Counted from the stretch's first letter, positions 18,556 to 30,036 are shown. The stretch is DNA of 64,000 nt from Caulobacter sp048541825 (GCF_048541825.1 NZ_CP183332.1:3844001-3908000), one strand, 5' to 3'. The notes: generated by a model not told the origin, from the letters alone. Numbers and translations are program-made.

Positions 18556-20166
18556 GTGACCGAAACCGCACCCCCCGCCGCCGCCCCCAAAAAAGCCCCC
18601 GGCATGATCCGGTCCTCGGCGATCTATTCGGGCCTGACCCTGGTCAGCCGGCTGATGGGCTTCGTGCGCGACCTGGTGATCTCGTACTTCCTGGGGGCCA
18701 GCGCCAATTTCGCGGCCGACGCCTTCAACACCGCCCAGATGTTCCCCAACCTGTTCCGGCGGATCTTCGCCGAGGGGGCTTTTGCGGCGGCCTTTGTGCC
18801 GGCCTATTCCAAGACCCTGGATCGCGACGGGGCCGAGGTCGCCGACAAGCTGGCGGCCGACGCCATGGCCACCATTGCCGCCTTCACCGTCGGTCTGACC
18901 CTGATCTCGCAGGCGGCCATGCCGTGGCTCATGATGGTCATCAGCCCGGGCTTCGGCTTTGGCACCGACAAGTACAAGCTGGCCGTGATCCTGACCCAGA
19001 TCACCATGCCCTACCTGCCCTGCATGGCCATCGTGGCGTTGCTGTCGGGCGTGCTGAACGCCCGGGGCAAGTTCATCGTCTCGGCCGCCGCGCCGATCCT
19101 GCTCAACCTTGTGACCCTGATCGCGGTCATCCCGACCAAGACCGCCCATCAGGCGGCCACGGCGGCCTCGTGGGGCATTCTGGCCGCCGGGATCTGCCAG
19201 GTGCTGCTGCTGGTCTGGGCGGTGCGCAAGGCCGGGGCGACGATCCGCTGGCGGTTGCCGCGCCTCACCCCGGAGATCAGGGGCCTGATCGCCCTGGCCG
19301 TGCCCGGGGCCATCGCCGCCAGCGCCAGCCAGATCAACATCACCATTTCCGGCGTGCTGGCCAGCCATGTGAACGGTGCGCGGACCTGGCTGGCCTATGC
19401 CGACCGCCTCTATCAGCTGCCGCTGGGCCTGGTCGGTGTGGCCATCGGGGTGGCCCTGCTGCCGCGCCTGTCGCGGGCCGTGGTGGCCGAGGATCGTCGC
19501 GAGGCCCAGAGCGCCATGGATCAGGCCATCGTCTTTGCTTTGGCCCTGACCCTGCCGGCCGCCGTGGCGCTGTTCAGTATTCCGTTCTTCCTGATCGACG
19601 GCCTGTTCACCCGCGGCGAGTTCACGGTGTTTGACGCCCGCCAGACCGCCAATGCCCTGCTGCACTATGGCTGGGGAACGCCCGCCTTCGTGCTGGCTCG
19701 CATCCTGTCGCCGGCGTTTTTCGCGCGGGGCGACACCAAGAGCCCGATGCGGTTCGCCCTGGTTTCGGTGGCCGTCAATATCGGCCTGGGCCTGGCCCTG
19801 TTCCCGTTCATGGGCGTACCGGGCCTGGCCGCCGCGACCAGCGCCGCCTCGTGGATCAATGTGCTGCAGATGGTGCTGACCTTGAGCAAGCGCGGCGACT
19901 ACACCCCCAGCGCCATGGCCTGGGGCAAGATCATCCGGGTGCTGGCGGCCAGCGTCGCCCTGGGCCTGATCCTGGCGGCGATGTCGCACTGGCGCGCCGC
20001 CATTGAGGCGCCGATCCTGGCCCTGGGTCTGGGTTCGGCCAAGGAGCTGGCGATCCTGGCGACCTGCGCCGTGGCGGCGGGGCTCTATCCGCTGCTGCTG
20101 CTGCTGTCGGGCGGGGTGACGATTGCGGAGGCGAAGACCGTGCTGCGGCGCGGGGCGGGTCGCTGA
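18556..20166 (+). CDS. murJ: Lipid II flippase MurJ
   Basis: MurJ moves lipid II across the inner membrane for peptidoglycan synthesis. About 536 residues from the GTG at 18556; an ATG at 18604 (MIRSSAIYSG) would shorten it by 16 and fits the conserved beginning of the family equally well. It has about 14 hydrophobic segments, with family blocks RLMGFVRDLV, ADAFNTAQMFPNLFRR and ARILSPAFFARGDTKSP. It is followed by trpS; glnD, murJ and trpS are neighbours in many alphaproteobacteria. Confidence 0.95.
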   Translation: MTETAPPAAAPKKAPGMIRSSAIYSGLTLVSRLMGFVRDLVISYFLGASANFAADAFNTAQMFPNLFRRIFAEGAFAAAFVPAYSKTLDRDGAEVADKLAADAMATIAAFTVGLTLISQAAMPWLMMVISPGFGFGTDKYKLAVILTQITMPYLPCMAIVALLSGVLNARGKFIVSAAAPILLNLVTLIAVIPTKTAHQAATAASWGILAAGICQVLLLVWAVRKAGATIRWRLPRLTPEIRGLIALAVPGAIAASASQINITISGVLASHVNGARTWLAYADRLYQLPLGLVGVAIGVALLPRLSRAVVAEDRREAQSAMDQAIVFALALTLPAAVALFSIPFFLIDGLFTRGEFTVFDARQTANALLHYGWGTPAFVLARILSPAFFARGDTKSPMRFALVSVAVNIGLGLALFPFMGVPGLAAATSAASWINVLQMVLTLSKRGDYTPSAMAWGKIIRVLAASVALGLILAAMSHWRAAIEAPILALGLGSAKELAILATCAVAAGLYPLLLLLSGGVTIAEAKTVLRRGAGR

Positions 20167-20333
20167 GCCGGCTTGCCCTGCCGTGCGCGGAGCGGTAACC
20201 AGCGCTCATGGCTTTGATCGGTCCCTTCGCGTCGCGATGGCGCGGCTCCCGCTGACCCTGATCGCCGCATCTTCCGATGCGGTTGGCGCTCTCGCGCTCG
20301 CCAACTCAAATCTACGCATTCAAGGCTGAAGCC

Positions 20334-21383
<1,050 letters not shown>

Positions 21384-21391
21384 GACATCTT

Positions 21392-21548
21392 CCTTCTCCC
21401 CTTGCGAGAGAAGGTGGCGCGGCAGCGCTGGACGAGGGGTTGAAAGGCCTGTCGGCTATGGTCGGCAGACCGACTGGATCAGGGGCGTCGGTGCGACCCC
21501 TCATCCAGTCGGCTTTCAGCCGCTACCGTCTCCCGCAAGGGGAGAAGG
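21392..21548. repeat. Long inverted-repeat element E between converging trpS and P450 genes
   Basis: 157 bases with perfect 15-base outer arms: ccttctccccttgcg (21392-21406) and cgcaaggggagaagg (21534-21548). Inner inverted segments (cgaggggt/acccctc; cgactgga/tccagtcg) make it a large imperfect hairpin. It fits the intergenic repeat families of caulobacters. It lies exactly between two converging genes and could end both transcripts. Confidence 0.8.
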
Positions 21549-21551
21549 AGA

Positions 21552-22820
21552 TTAGACCCGCTCGGGGATCCGCACCGTCAGGGTCTCATAGCCCTTGACG
21601 AAGCTGGAATAGACCCGGCGCGGTTCGTCGAGGACCTCGATCTTCGGGAAGCGCTTGAGGATCTCTTCCCAGACGATCTTCAGCTGCATCTCGGCCAGGC
21701 GGTTGCCCACGCAGCGGTGGATGCCGAAGCCGAACGACAGATGGCGGCGGGGATTTTCGCGGTCGATGATGAAGCTGTCGGCGTTTTCGATCACGGTGTC
21801 GTCGCGGTTCCCCGAGACGTACCACATGACGACCTTGTCGCCCTTCTTGATCTGCTTGCCGGCCAGTTCGACGTCTTCCAGAGCCGTGCGGCGCATATGG
21901 GCCAGGGGCGTCTGCCAGCGGATGATCTCGGAGACCATCGACGGGATCAGCTCGGGATGCGTCCGCAGCTTGGCTTCCTGCTCGGGGTTCTTCGACAGGG
22001 CATAGAGGCCGCCGGTCAGGGAGTTGCGGGTCGTGTCATTGCCGCCGACGATCAGCAGGATGATGTTGCCCAGGTACTCCATCGGCGGCATGTCGCGGGT
22101 GGCCTCGCCGTGGGCCAGCATCGAGATCAGGTCGCCGCCGGGCTCGGTGGCATTGACCCGCTCGTTCCACAGATTGGTGAAGTAGCCCAGGCACTCCAGC
22201 AGTTCGGCCCGGCGGGCGTCTTCGCTTTCGATCAGGCCGCTTTCCGGTGAGGCGGTGGCGATGTCCGACCAGCGGGTCAGCTTGCGGCGCTCTTCCCAGG
22301 GGAAGTCGAACAGGGTGGCCAGCATCTGGGTGGTCAGCTCGATCGACACCTTGTCGACCCAGTCGAAGGGCACGCCGATCGGCAGGTCATCGAGGATCAG
22401 GCAGACCCGCTCGCGGATCAGGCCTTCCAGCTTGGCCAGGTTCACCGGCGAGACGATCGGGCTGACGGTCTTGCGCTGGATGTCGTGCTTGGGCGGGTCC
22501 ATGGCGATGAACATCGGCAGGACGAAGTCCTCGTCGAAGTTCCGGATCGTGATGCCGCCCAGATGGGCGTCGGACGAAAACACCGCGTGATTGGTGTCGA
22601 CGGCCATGATGTCGTTGTAGCGGGTCACCGACCAGTAGGGGCCCGTTTCCTCATTGCCCTTGGAATAGTGAACCGGGTCTTCTTTGCGGAGCCGTTCAAA
22701 ATAGGGCCACATGGCGTCGGCCTGGAACAGGACCGGATCGGCGACATGGTAGTCCTCGAGGGGAATGGACCAGGCCTTGGCGCGCACTTCGGCGCTCAGA
22801 TCAATCGAGCCATCGCTCAT
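21552..22820 (-). CDS. Cytochrome P450, CYP153-like (alkane/fatty-acid terminal hydroxylase)
   Basis: 422 residues, soluble. The heme-binding signature is FGFGIHRCVGNRLAE with Cys370. The I-helix is LLIVGGNDTTRNS, and the ExxR motif is EIIRW. HMRRTA and GNDTTRNS are characteristic of CYP153 enzymes, which hydroxylate terminal carbons of alkanes, alcohols or fatty acids. CYP153 members are known from Caulobacter. The usual ferredoxin and ferredoxin reductase partners are not adjacent, so electrons must come from elsewhere. The subfamily call is from motif recognition only. Confidence 0.92.
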   Translation of the reverse strand: MSDGSIDLSAEVRAKAWSIPLEDYHVADPVLFQADAMWPYFERLRKEDPVHYSKGNEETGPYWSVTRYNDIMAVDTNHAVFSSDAHLGGITIRNFDEDFVLPMFIAMDPPKHDIQRKTVSPIVSPVNLAKLEGLIRERVCLILDDLPIGVPFDWVDKVSIELTTQMLATLFDFPWEERRKLTRWSDIATASPESGLIESEDARRAELLECLGYFTNLWNERVNATEPGGDLISMLAHGEATRDMPPMEYLGNIILLIVGGNDTTRNSLTGGLYALSKNPEQEAKLRTHPELIPSMVSEIIRWQTPLAHMRRTALEDVELAGKQIKKGDKVVMWYVSGNRDDTVIENADSFIIDRENPRRHLSFGFGIHRCVGNRLAEMQLKIVWEEILKRFPKIEVLDEPRRVYSSFVKGYETLTVRIPERV

Positions 22821-22939
22821 GGAAGCCTCCCGCAGGTCGTTGTTTTCCGTATCACGCCAGAAAATGACGCCTGTGTCACCTTTCTTTCTGAGGCGCCCGA
22901 CATCTTGCGCCCGGGGCTGTCGAGGTCCATCTCTCCGAC

Positions 22940-23509
22940 ATGTTCATTCAGACCGAAACCACGCCCAATCCCGAGGTGCTGAAGTTCCTGCCCGGCCGCG
23001 AAGTGCTGGGTGAGGGCGCGCGCGAGTTCAAGACGCAGGAAGAGGGCGAGTCCTCGCCGCTGGCCAAGGCGCTGTTCCAGCTGGGCGACGTGACGCGGGT
23101 GTTTTTCGGTCCTGAATTCCTGACCGTGACCAAGGATCCTGACGCCGAGTGGCCGCACCTGAAGGCGCCGATCCTGGCCGCCATCATGGACCACTTCACC
23201 AGCGGCCGGCCCCTGCTGCTGGACGCCACGACGAGCGGTCACGACGACGACGGCGTCTATGATGCGGAATCCAGCCAGATCGTCGCCGAGATCAAGGAAC
23301 TGCTCGACACTCGCATCCGCCCGGCCGTGGCCCAGGACGGCGGCGACATCGTGTTCAGCAAGTTCGAACCCGCCACCGGCGTGGTCTGGCTGCACATGCG
23401 CGGCGCCTGCTCGGGTTGCCCGTCCTCGTCGGCGACCCTGAAGTCCGGTGTCGAGAACATGCTCAAGCACTATGTGCCCGAGGTCACCCGGGTCGAGCAG
23501 ACGCTCTAG
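22940..23509 (+). CDS. nfuA: Fe-S cluster carrier, NifU-like (NfuA type)
   Basis: 189 residues. The N-terminal Nfu_N domain starts FIQTETTPNPEVLKF. The C-terminal NifU domain has the cluster-binding CxxC (Cys157 and Cys160, in GACSGCPSS). It delivers Fe-S clusters to apoproteins and matters most under oxidative or iron stress. It is divergent from the P450 gene with 119 bases between starts. Whether it serves the P450 redox chain is unknown. Confidence 0.95.
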   Translation: MFIQTETTPNPEVLKFLPGREVLGEGAREFKTQEEGESSPLAKALFQLGDVTRVFFGPEFLTVTKDPDAEWPHLKAPILAAIMDHFTSGRPLLLDATTSGHDDDGVYDAESSQIVAEIKELLDTRIRPAVAQDGGDIVFSKFEPATGVVWLHMRGACSGCPSSSATLKSGVENMLKHYVPEVTRVEQTL

Positions 23510-23598
23510 GAATTTCCCCGCCCTGCGGCTTGCGCGCCTGCCTCGCAAGCCTATATTGCAACCATACAAGTTGCTGATGGCTTCCTTGAGGATCGCAA

Positions 23599-24186
23599 AT
23601 GGCCAAGCTCGACGCCCCGGCGCTCGCCCAACTGTTTACCGAGGCGCGGACGCGCAACGGCTGGAAGACCGACCCGCTGCCGGAAAGCCTGCTGCGCGAG
23701 CTCTATGACCTCGTCAAGTTCGGCCCCACCGCCGCCAACTCGACCCCGGCGCGCTTCGTCTTCGTGACCAGCCCAGAAGCCAAGGCCAAGCTGGCGGCCC
23801 TGTCGTCGGGTTCGAACGGCCCCAAGATCCTGCAGGCCCCGGCCACGGTGATCGTCGGCTACGACCTCGACTTCCCCGAGACCCTCGACAAGCTGTTCCC
23901 GCATGCCCCCGGCGCCAAGGCCTGGTTCGGCGACCCCGTGGCCAAGGAGTGGGGCGCGTTCCGCAACAGCTCGCTGCAGGGCGGCTATTTCATCCTCGCC
24001 GCCCGGGCCTTGGGCCTGGACGTCGGCGCGATGTCGGGCTTCGACAATGCGGGCGTCGACGCGGAATTCTTCGCGGGCACCAACATAAAGTCCAATTTCA
24101 TTGCTTCGATTGGCCATGGCACGGAAGAGGGCCTCTTCCCGCGCAGCCCGCGCCTCGACTTCGAGGAAGCTGCCCAAATCGTCTGA
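23599..24186 (+). CDS. Nitroreductase-family protein, RutE/HadB-like
   Basis: 195 residues, FMN-dependent nitroreductase fold. The conserved start region FGPTAANSTPARFVF and GGYFILAARALGLDVGAMSGFDN match the RutE/HadB group (3-hydroxypropionate dehydrogenase, reduction of malonic semialdehyde). No other rut pyrimidine-degradation gene is nearby, so a general reductase role is possible. It follows nfuA by 89 bases. Confidence 0.88.
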   Translation: MAKLDAPALAQLFTEARTRNGWKTDPLPESLLRELYDLVKFGPTAANSTPARFVFVTSPEAKAKLAALSSGSNGPKILQAPATVIVGYDLDFPETLDKLFPHAPGAKAWFGDPVAKEWGAFRNSSLQGGYFILAARALGLDVGAMSGFDNAGVDAEFFAGTNIKSNFIASIGHGTEEGLFPRSPRLDFEEAAQIV

Positions 24187-24313
24187 TCTCGCGCCACAGC
24201 TTTTGGCCGGTCCGCGTGAGTAGGGATCGGCCCGACCTGATCCTCCGGTCGTTTCGGCGACCGGAGGTGACGGGTTCTTTGTGCATCCGACGCGCACGCG
24301 CTAAAACCACCGC

Positions 24314-24964
24314 ATGATCCAGCGCCGCGCCCTTATCGCCCTGCCGTTCCTGCTGCTTGCCGCCTGTGGTCCGGTGGAGAAGAAGGCCGACGAGGGCGGG
24401 ACCGCCCCGCCGCCCGCCGAGCCTGGCAAGAGCGGCTCTGTCGCGGTGATGGTGAAGCCCTATGTCGAGGGCCCGCTGACCGTTGGCGTTGACGGCGTCG
24501 GCCCGATTACCGGCGCCACGGCGTTCGACCTACCGACCTTCAAGGTGCTGTTCCCCAGGGCGATGGTCGCCCAGGCGTTTCTGCACGTCGGAACCGGCCG
24601 GCCCCAGCCGATCATCAATGTCGAGCAGAACCAGACCCCGCTGATGGAGGTCTCCAAGGGCGAGGACGGCGATCTGGGCTCGATCCGCCTGGAAGGCGGC
24701 GACGTGCGCGGCCCCAAGGACGAGACCCTGCTGACTAAATGGTCGGCGCTGGGTCTCGACATCGCCAACTGCCGGGCCGGCGAGGGGCGTGACATCAACA
24801 CCGTGGTCTGCGCCCGACCCGAAGCGCCCAATGTCGCCTATCTGATCGGCGTGCCGGGCTGGACCAAGGGCGGCCTGCCGCCAGTCGAGATGCTCAACGC
24901 CAAGGGCCAGCTGAACGGCTTCGTCTGGCGGCCGGCCGAGGTCGCCGCCATCGGCGCGGCCTGA
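24314..24964 (+). CDS. Predicted lipoprotein, first of a tandem pair (DUF1131-like)
   Basis: 216 residues with a clear lipoprotein signal: basic start (MIQRR), hydrophobic core and lipobox LLAACGP (Cys at about 18). A Pro-rich linker follows. The mature part contains GVGPITGATAFDLPTFKVLFP, which recalls DUF1131 lipoproteins, though I assign this with caution. It is paralogous to the next gene: both share the signal, a central FP segment, and VPGWT followed by LPPxExL near the end. Seven bases separate them. Function unknown. Confidence 0.8.
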   Translation: MIQRRALIALPFLLLAACGPVEKKADEGGTAPPPAEPGKSGSVAVMVKPYVEGPLTVGVDGVGPITGATAFDLPTFKVLFPRAMVAQAFLHVGTGRPQPIINVEQNQTPLMEVSKGEDGDLGSIRLEGGDVRGPKDETLLTKWSALGLDIANCRAGEGRDINTVVCARPEAPNVAYLIGVPGWTKGGLPPVEMLNAKGQLNGFVWRPAEVAAIGAA

Positions 24965-24971
24965 TCGTTTC

Positions 24972-25568
24972 ATGCGCTTGCCCCTCGCCCTGATCGCCGT
25001 TCCGCTGGCGCTGCTCGCCGCCTGTGGTCCGGCGGACAAGCCCGCACCGCCGGCGTCGGTTCCGGCCGCTGCGCCATCGGTCCCCGCGACGTCGTTGCTG
25101 GCGCTCGACGAATACGCCGTCGGCCCGATCATGGCCCAGACCCCGTTCAGGGCCGAGGCGATCCAGGCGCTGTTTCCGAACGACCGGGTCGCGATGGAGG
25201 GCTCGGTCATCACCGTCGCCCGCGACGACGTGACGATGCTGAAAATCCTCGGCGAGCCAGGCCTGACGACGGTTGGCGAGATCCATATCGCCGGCCGATC
25301 GGCGAGAGGCCCGCGCGGTGAGGTCTTCGGCATGCCGTGGCCCGGGCTGGACGTGCCGCCCAAGCGCTGCTGGATGGGCCAGGACGCCTATCGTCACGCC
25401 GTGATCTGCACCCAGCCCGGCGAGTCCGTGCTGCGCTACGTGTTTGAGGTTCCCGGCTGGACCACGGATGCGTTGCCGCCGACCGAGGTGCTAGCCAAGG
25501 CCACCTTGCGTGACTTCATCTGGAAGAGCGGCGCGGGCGGCTACGCCCCGAACGGGGGCGGAGCATGA
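24972..25568 (+). CDS. Predicted lipoprotein, second of a tandem pair
   Basis: 198 residues. The signal ends in LLAACGP, exactly as in the gene before it, followed by an Ala/Pro-rich linker. YAVGPIMAQTPFRAEAIQALFP aligns with GVGPITGATAFDLPTFKVLFP of the first copy. VPGWTTDALPPTEVL aligns with its VPGWTKGGLPPVEML, so an old tandem duplication is likely. It overlaps tsaB by four bases (ATGA), so it is translationally coupled to an essential tRNA-modification gene. Function unknown. Confidence 0.8.
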   Translation: MRLPLALIAVPLALLAACGPADKPAPPASVPAAAPSVPATSLLALDEYAVGPIMAQTPFRAEAIQALFPNDRVAMEGSVITVARDDVTMLKILGEPGLTTVGEIHIAGRSARGPRGEVFGMPWPGLDVPPKRCWMGQDAYRHAVICTQPGESVLRYVFEVPGWTTDALPPTEVLAKATLRDFIWKSGAGGYAPNGGGA

Positions 25569-26200
25569 TCCTGGCCATCGACACCTGCCTGGGCGCGAGC
25601 TCGATCGCCATCCTGGACGGCGACCGGGTGCTGGCGTCGCGCAGCGAGCCCATGACCCGGGGCCACCAGGAACGCATCGGCGTCCTGGCCCGCGAGGTCG
25701 CGCTGGAAGCCGGCGTGCCGTTTTCGGACCTGACGCGGATCGGTGTCACGGTTGGTCCTGGCTCGTTCACCGGCCTGCGCGTGGGTCTGGCCTTCGCCAA
25801 GGGCCTGGCCACGGCGCTGTCGATCCCCTGCGTGGGGGTCAGCACGCTGGAGGCCCTGGCTTTCGGAACGCCAGGCTTCGTCGCCGCCGTACTCGACGCG
25901 CGGATGAGCCAGGTCTATCTGCAGATCTTCGACGGCGGCGTGGCCCTGATGGCCCCCGACGCCCTCGACCTGGGCTTCGCCGCCGCGCGGCTGGCCGAAC
26001 TGCATGGCGGACAGGCCGTGACCCTGATCGGGTCTGGCGCGCCGCTGCTGGCCGAAACCTTCCCGAAGGCCACGATCCTGACGCCGGTCTCGCCCGATCC
26101 GGTCGCCGTGGCGCGACTGGCCGCCGCCCGGCCCGCGCCGGCCCATTCGCCCCGGCCGCTCTATCTGCGCGCGCCCTACGCCACGCTTCCAACCTCATGA
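25565..26200 (+). CDS. tsaB: tRNA threonylcarbamoyladenosine biosynthesis protein TsaB
   Basis: TsaB partners TsaD and TsaE to make t6A37 on ANN-decoding tRNAs. The 211 residues have the ASKHA-fold start LAIDTCLGASSIAIL and the family hallmark VGPGSFTGLRVGLAFAKGLA (about residues 62-81). Both gene ends overlap neighbours by four bases (lipoprotein upstream, rimI downstream), so it is part of one coupled operon. The tsaB-rimI order is common in bacteria. Confidence 0.96.
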   Translation: MILAIDTCLGASSIAILDGDRVLASRSEPMTRGHQERIGVLAREVALEAGVPFSDLTRIGVTVGPGSFTGLRVGLAFAKGLATALSIPCVGVSTLEALAFGTPGFVAAVLDARMSQVYLQIFDGGVALMAPDALDLGFAAARLAELHGGQAVTLIGSGAPLLAETFPKATILTPVSPDPVAVARLAAARPAPAHSPRPLYLRAPYATLPTS

Positions 26201-26649
26201 TCCTGCGTCCCGTGGGCCTTGAGGCCTGTTTCATCCTAGCCGACCTGCACGACCGCGCCTTTCCCCGGCCGTGGAGCGCTCTGGAGTTCGAAGACCTGCT
26301 GACGTCGCCCGGCGTCTTCGCCGTCATGGGCGAGGCGGGCGAGCCGGCCGTCGAGAAGGGCTTCATCCTGTGCCGCTCGATCGCCGGCGAGGCCGAGATC
26401 CTGACCATCGCTGTCGACCCCGCCGCCCGGCGTCGCGGCTGGGGCGGCGCCCTGGTCGAAATGGCGGCCGGGATCGCGACCGAAACCGGCTCTGAAGCCA
26501 TGTTCCTGGAGGTGGCGTCCGACAACACGGCCGCCATCGCCCTCTATGCGGCGACCGGCTTTGCCCGGGTTGGGCTGCGCAAGGGCTATTATCCCCATCC
26601 GGATGGCGCTAGGGACGCGATTGTCATGCGGCGGGCGCTTAACACTTAA
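26197..26649 (+). CDS. rimI: Ribosomal protein S18-alanine N-acetyltransferase RimI-type
   Basis: 150 residues, GNAT acetyltransferase. The acetyl-CoA loop region is VDPAARRRGWGGALVEMA, followed by LEVASDNTAAIALYAATGF and GLRKGYYP, the typical RimI ending. RimI acetylates the N-terminus of S18. The start ATG overlaps the tsaB stop by four bases. It is followed by fur after 45 bases. Confidence 0.93.
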   Translation: MILRPVGLEACFILADLHDRAFPRPWSALEFEDLLTSPGVFAVMGEAGEPAVEKGFILCRSIAGEAEILTIAVDPAARRRGWGGALVEMAAGIATETGSEAMFLEVASDNTAAIALYAATGFARVGLRKGYYPHPDGARDAIVMRRALNT

Positions 26650-26694
26650 GGGCTCACCGCCTATCCTGCCATCGACTCAGACGGAGGCGCCGCC

Positions 26695-27102
26695 TTGGAT
26701 CGACTTGAAAAGCTCTGCATCGATAAGGGCATGCGCATGACCGACCAGCGCCGCGTGATCGCGCGCGTGCTGTCGGCCGCCGACGATCACCCGGACGTGG
26801 AAGAGCTGCACCGCCGCGCCCACGCTGTGGACCCGCACATTTCGATCGCCACGGTCTATCGGACGGTTCGCCTGTTCGAGGAGAGCGGCATTATCGAGCG
26901 GCACGATTTTCGCGACGGCCGCTCGCGCTATGAAGAAACCCCCAGCCATCACCACGACCACCTGATCGACATGAAGACCGGCAAGGTCGTCGAGTTCGTG
27001 GACGAGGAGATCGAGGCCCTGCAGAACGCCATCGCGCGCAAGCTGGGCTACAAGCTGGTGGATCACCGGCTGGAGCTGTACGGGGTTCCGATCGAGGATT
27101 GA
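26695..27102 (+). CDS. fur: Ferric uptake regulator Fur
   Basis: 135 residues. The TTG start at 26695 is supported by ggagg at 26683-26687. The DNA-binding winged helix includes TDQRRVIARVL and ISIATVYRTVRLFEE. The metal site shows ETPSHHHDHLIDMKTGKVVEF. There is no C-terminal CxxC structural zinc pair; the only Cys is residue 8. Several alphaproteobacterial Fur proteins share this. Fur with iron represses iron-uptake genes. A Fur box precedes the siderophore receptor gene at 52315 in this same window. Confidence 0.95.
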   Translation: MDRLEKLCIDKGMRMTDQRRVIARVLSAADDHPDVEELHRRAHAVDPHISIATVYRTVRLFEESGIIERHDFRDGRSRYEETPSHHHDHLIDMKTGKVVEFVDEEIEALQNAIARKLGYKLVDHRLELYGVPIED

Positions 27103-27114
27103 TCGTGGCCCAAG

Positions 27115-27227
27115 TCCTCCCCCTGAAGGGGGAGGCGGCCGTCAGGCCGGTGGGGGAAGACCGCACCGAGTCAGCAGCACTTCCCCCTCCGTCGGCTTCG
27201 CCGACCCCTCCCCCCTCAGGGGGAGGA
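27115..27227. repeat. Inverted-repeat element F, copy 1
   Basis: 113 bases with perfect 12-base outer arms tcctccccctga (27115-27126) and tcagggggagga (27216-27227). Smaller hairpins lie inside (ccccctgaagggggagg; gtcggcttcgccgac). It is placed between fur and miaB, and a relative is at 45612-45720. It can fold as RNA and may act as the fur 3' end. Confidence 0.75.
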
Positions 27228-27278
27228 TTTCCGCCCATGTCCTTGCACGTCGGGCCTCACACCCCCATAACCTCGCCC

Positions 27279-28627
<1,349 letters not shown>

Positions 28628-28631
<4 letters not shown>

Positions 28632-29572
28632 GCCGCACCCCTGAGTTTATGCCGCTGTCGGATGACGCCGTTCACGCCGTCTCCGGTCCCCATGGCCGTC
28701 ATGCGGCCCTGATCGAGGACGCCTTCCGGGTGCTCATTGAGACGCCGGGTGGCGGCGTCACCATCACCGGCGACGTCAAGGGCCGCACCGGCGCCAAGCG
28801 GGCGCTGCGGGACCTGGCCGACCGCGCCGATGCCGGCGAACAGATTGTCGAGGCCGACATCCGCATCGCCGTGGGCGAGGCGCAGAGCACCGGTGGTCAG
28901 GCCTCGGCCCGCACCGTGCGCAAGGGTTCGGTGTCGCCCAAGACCAAGGGCCAGGCTCGCTATATGGAGGCCATGGGCAGCCATCCGCTGTCGTTTGGCC
29001 TGGGCCCGGCCGGCACTGGCAAGACTTTCCTGGCCGTGGCGCACGGGGCCGGCATGCTGTTGCGCGGCGAGGTCGATCGCCTGATCGTCACCCGCCCCGC
29101 CGTCGAGGCCGGCGAAAAGCTGGGCTTTCTGCCGGGCGACCTGAACGAGAAGGTCGATCCCTATATGGCCCCGGTCTGGGAGGCCCTGACCGACATCATG
29201 GGCGCTGACCAACTGCGACGCCGCCGCGAGAAGCTGGAGATCGAGGTCGCCCCGATCGCTTTCATGCGCGGCCGCACCCTGGCGCATGCCTTTGTCATCG
29301 TCGACGAGGCCCAGAACTGTTCGCGCCTGCAGATGAAGATGGTCCTGACCCGGCTGGGTGAGGGGTCGCGCATGGTGGTGACGGGCGACCCGACCCAGAT
29401 CGACCTGCTCAATCCCCGCGACTCCGGCCTGGCCCACGCCGTCTCGATCCTGGAAGGGGTCGAGGGGGTTTCGGTCTCGCGCTTCACCGCCGCCGACGTG
29501 GTGCGTCACCCGCTGGTCGAGCGCATCGTCCGGGCCTATGACGCCGACGCCCTGCAGACGACGACACGATGA
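28628..29572 (+). CDS. ybeZ: PhoH family ATPase (PhoH/YbeZ)
   Basis: 314 residues with a TTG start overlapping the miaB stop. Walker A is GLGPAGTGKTFLA (about residue 120-132), and Walker B is in HAFVIVDEAQNCS. YbeZ/PhoH is an RNA-helicase-like ATPase thought to work with YbeY in rRNA maturation and quality control. It is coupled on both sides by four-base overlaps to miaB and ybeY. Confidence 0.95.
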
Positions 29573-30036
29573 CCATCACAGTCGACATCGAGATCGAGGA
29601 CCAGGCCTGGCTCCAGGCCGAGCCTGAAACCGAGGCCCTGGTCTGGCGCGCCGCCCAGGCTGTGCTGGATGCGCATCAGGACATCGAAGGCCAAGGGATC
29701 GTGATCCTGTTGGCCGATGACGACAGCGTTCAGGCCCTGAACCGCGACTTCCGCCAGAAGGACTACGCGACCAACGTCCTGTCCTTCCCCTCGCCCCCTA
29801 ATCCGGAAGGCCAGATCGGCGACATCGCCCTGGCGTTCGGGGTCTGCCAGCGCGAGGCGATCGAGCAGGGCAAGCCTCTTGCCCACCATTTGCAACATCT
29901 GGTGGCGCATGGGGTGCTGCATCTCTTAGGATACAACCACGAAGGCGATGAAGAGGCTGAGTCCATGGAGGCCCTGGAACGCGAGATCCTGGCCACGCTG
30001 GACGTGCCTGATCCTTACGCCCCCGAGCAGGGATAG
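29569..30036 (+). CDS. ybeY: Endoribonuclease YbeY
   Basis: 155 residues. The zinc-binding motif HGVLHLLGYNHEGD (about residues 119-132) contains the three conserved His residues. ALNRDFRQKDYATNVLSFP is the family N-terminal block. YbeY is needed for 16S rRNA 3'-end maturation and late 70S quality control. The ATG overlaps the phoH stop by four bases. Confidence 0.96.
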   Translation: MTITVDIEIEDQAWLQAEPETEALVWRAAQAVLDAHQDIEGQGIVILLADDDSVQALNRDFRQKDYATNVLSFPSPPNPEGQIGDIALAFGVCQREAIEQGKPLAHHLQHLVAHGVLHLLGYNHEGDEEAESMEALEREILATLDVPDPYAPEQG

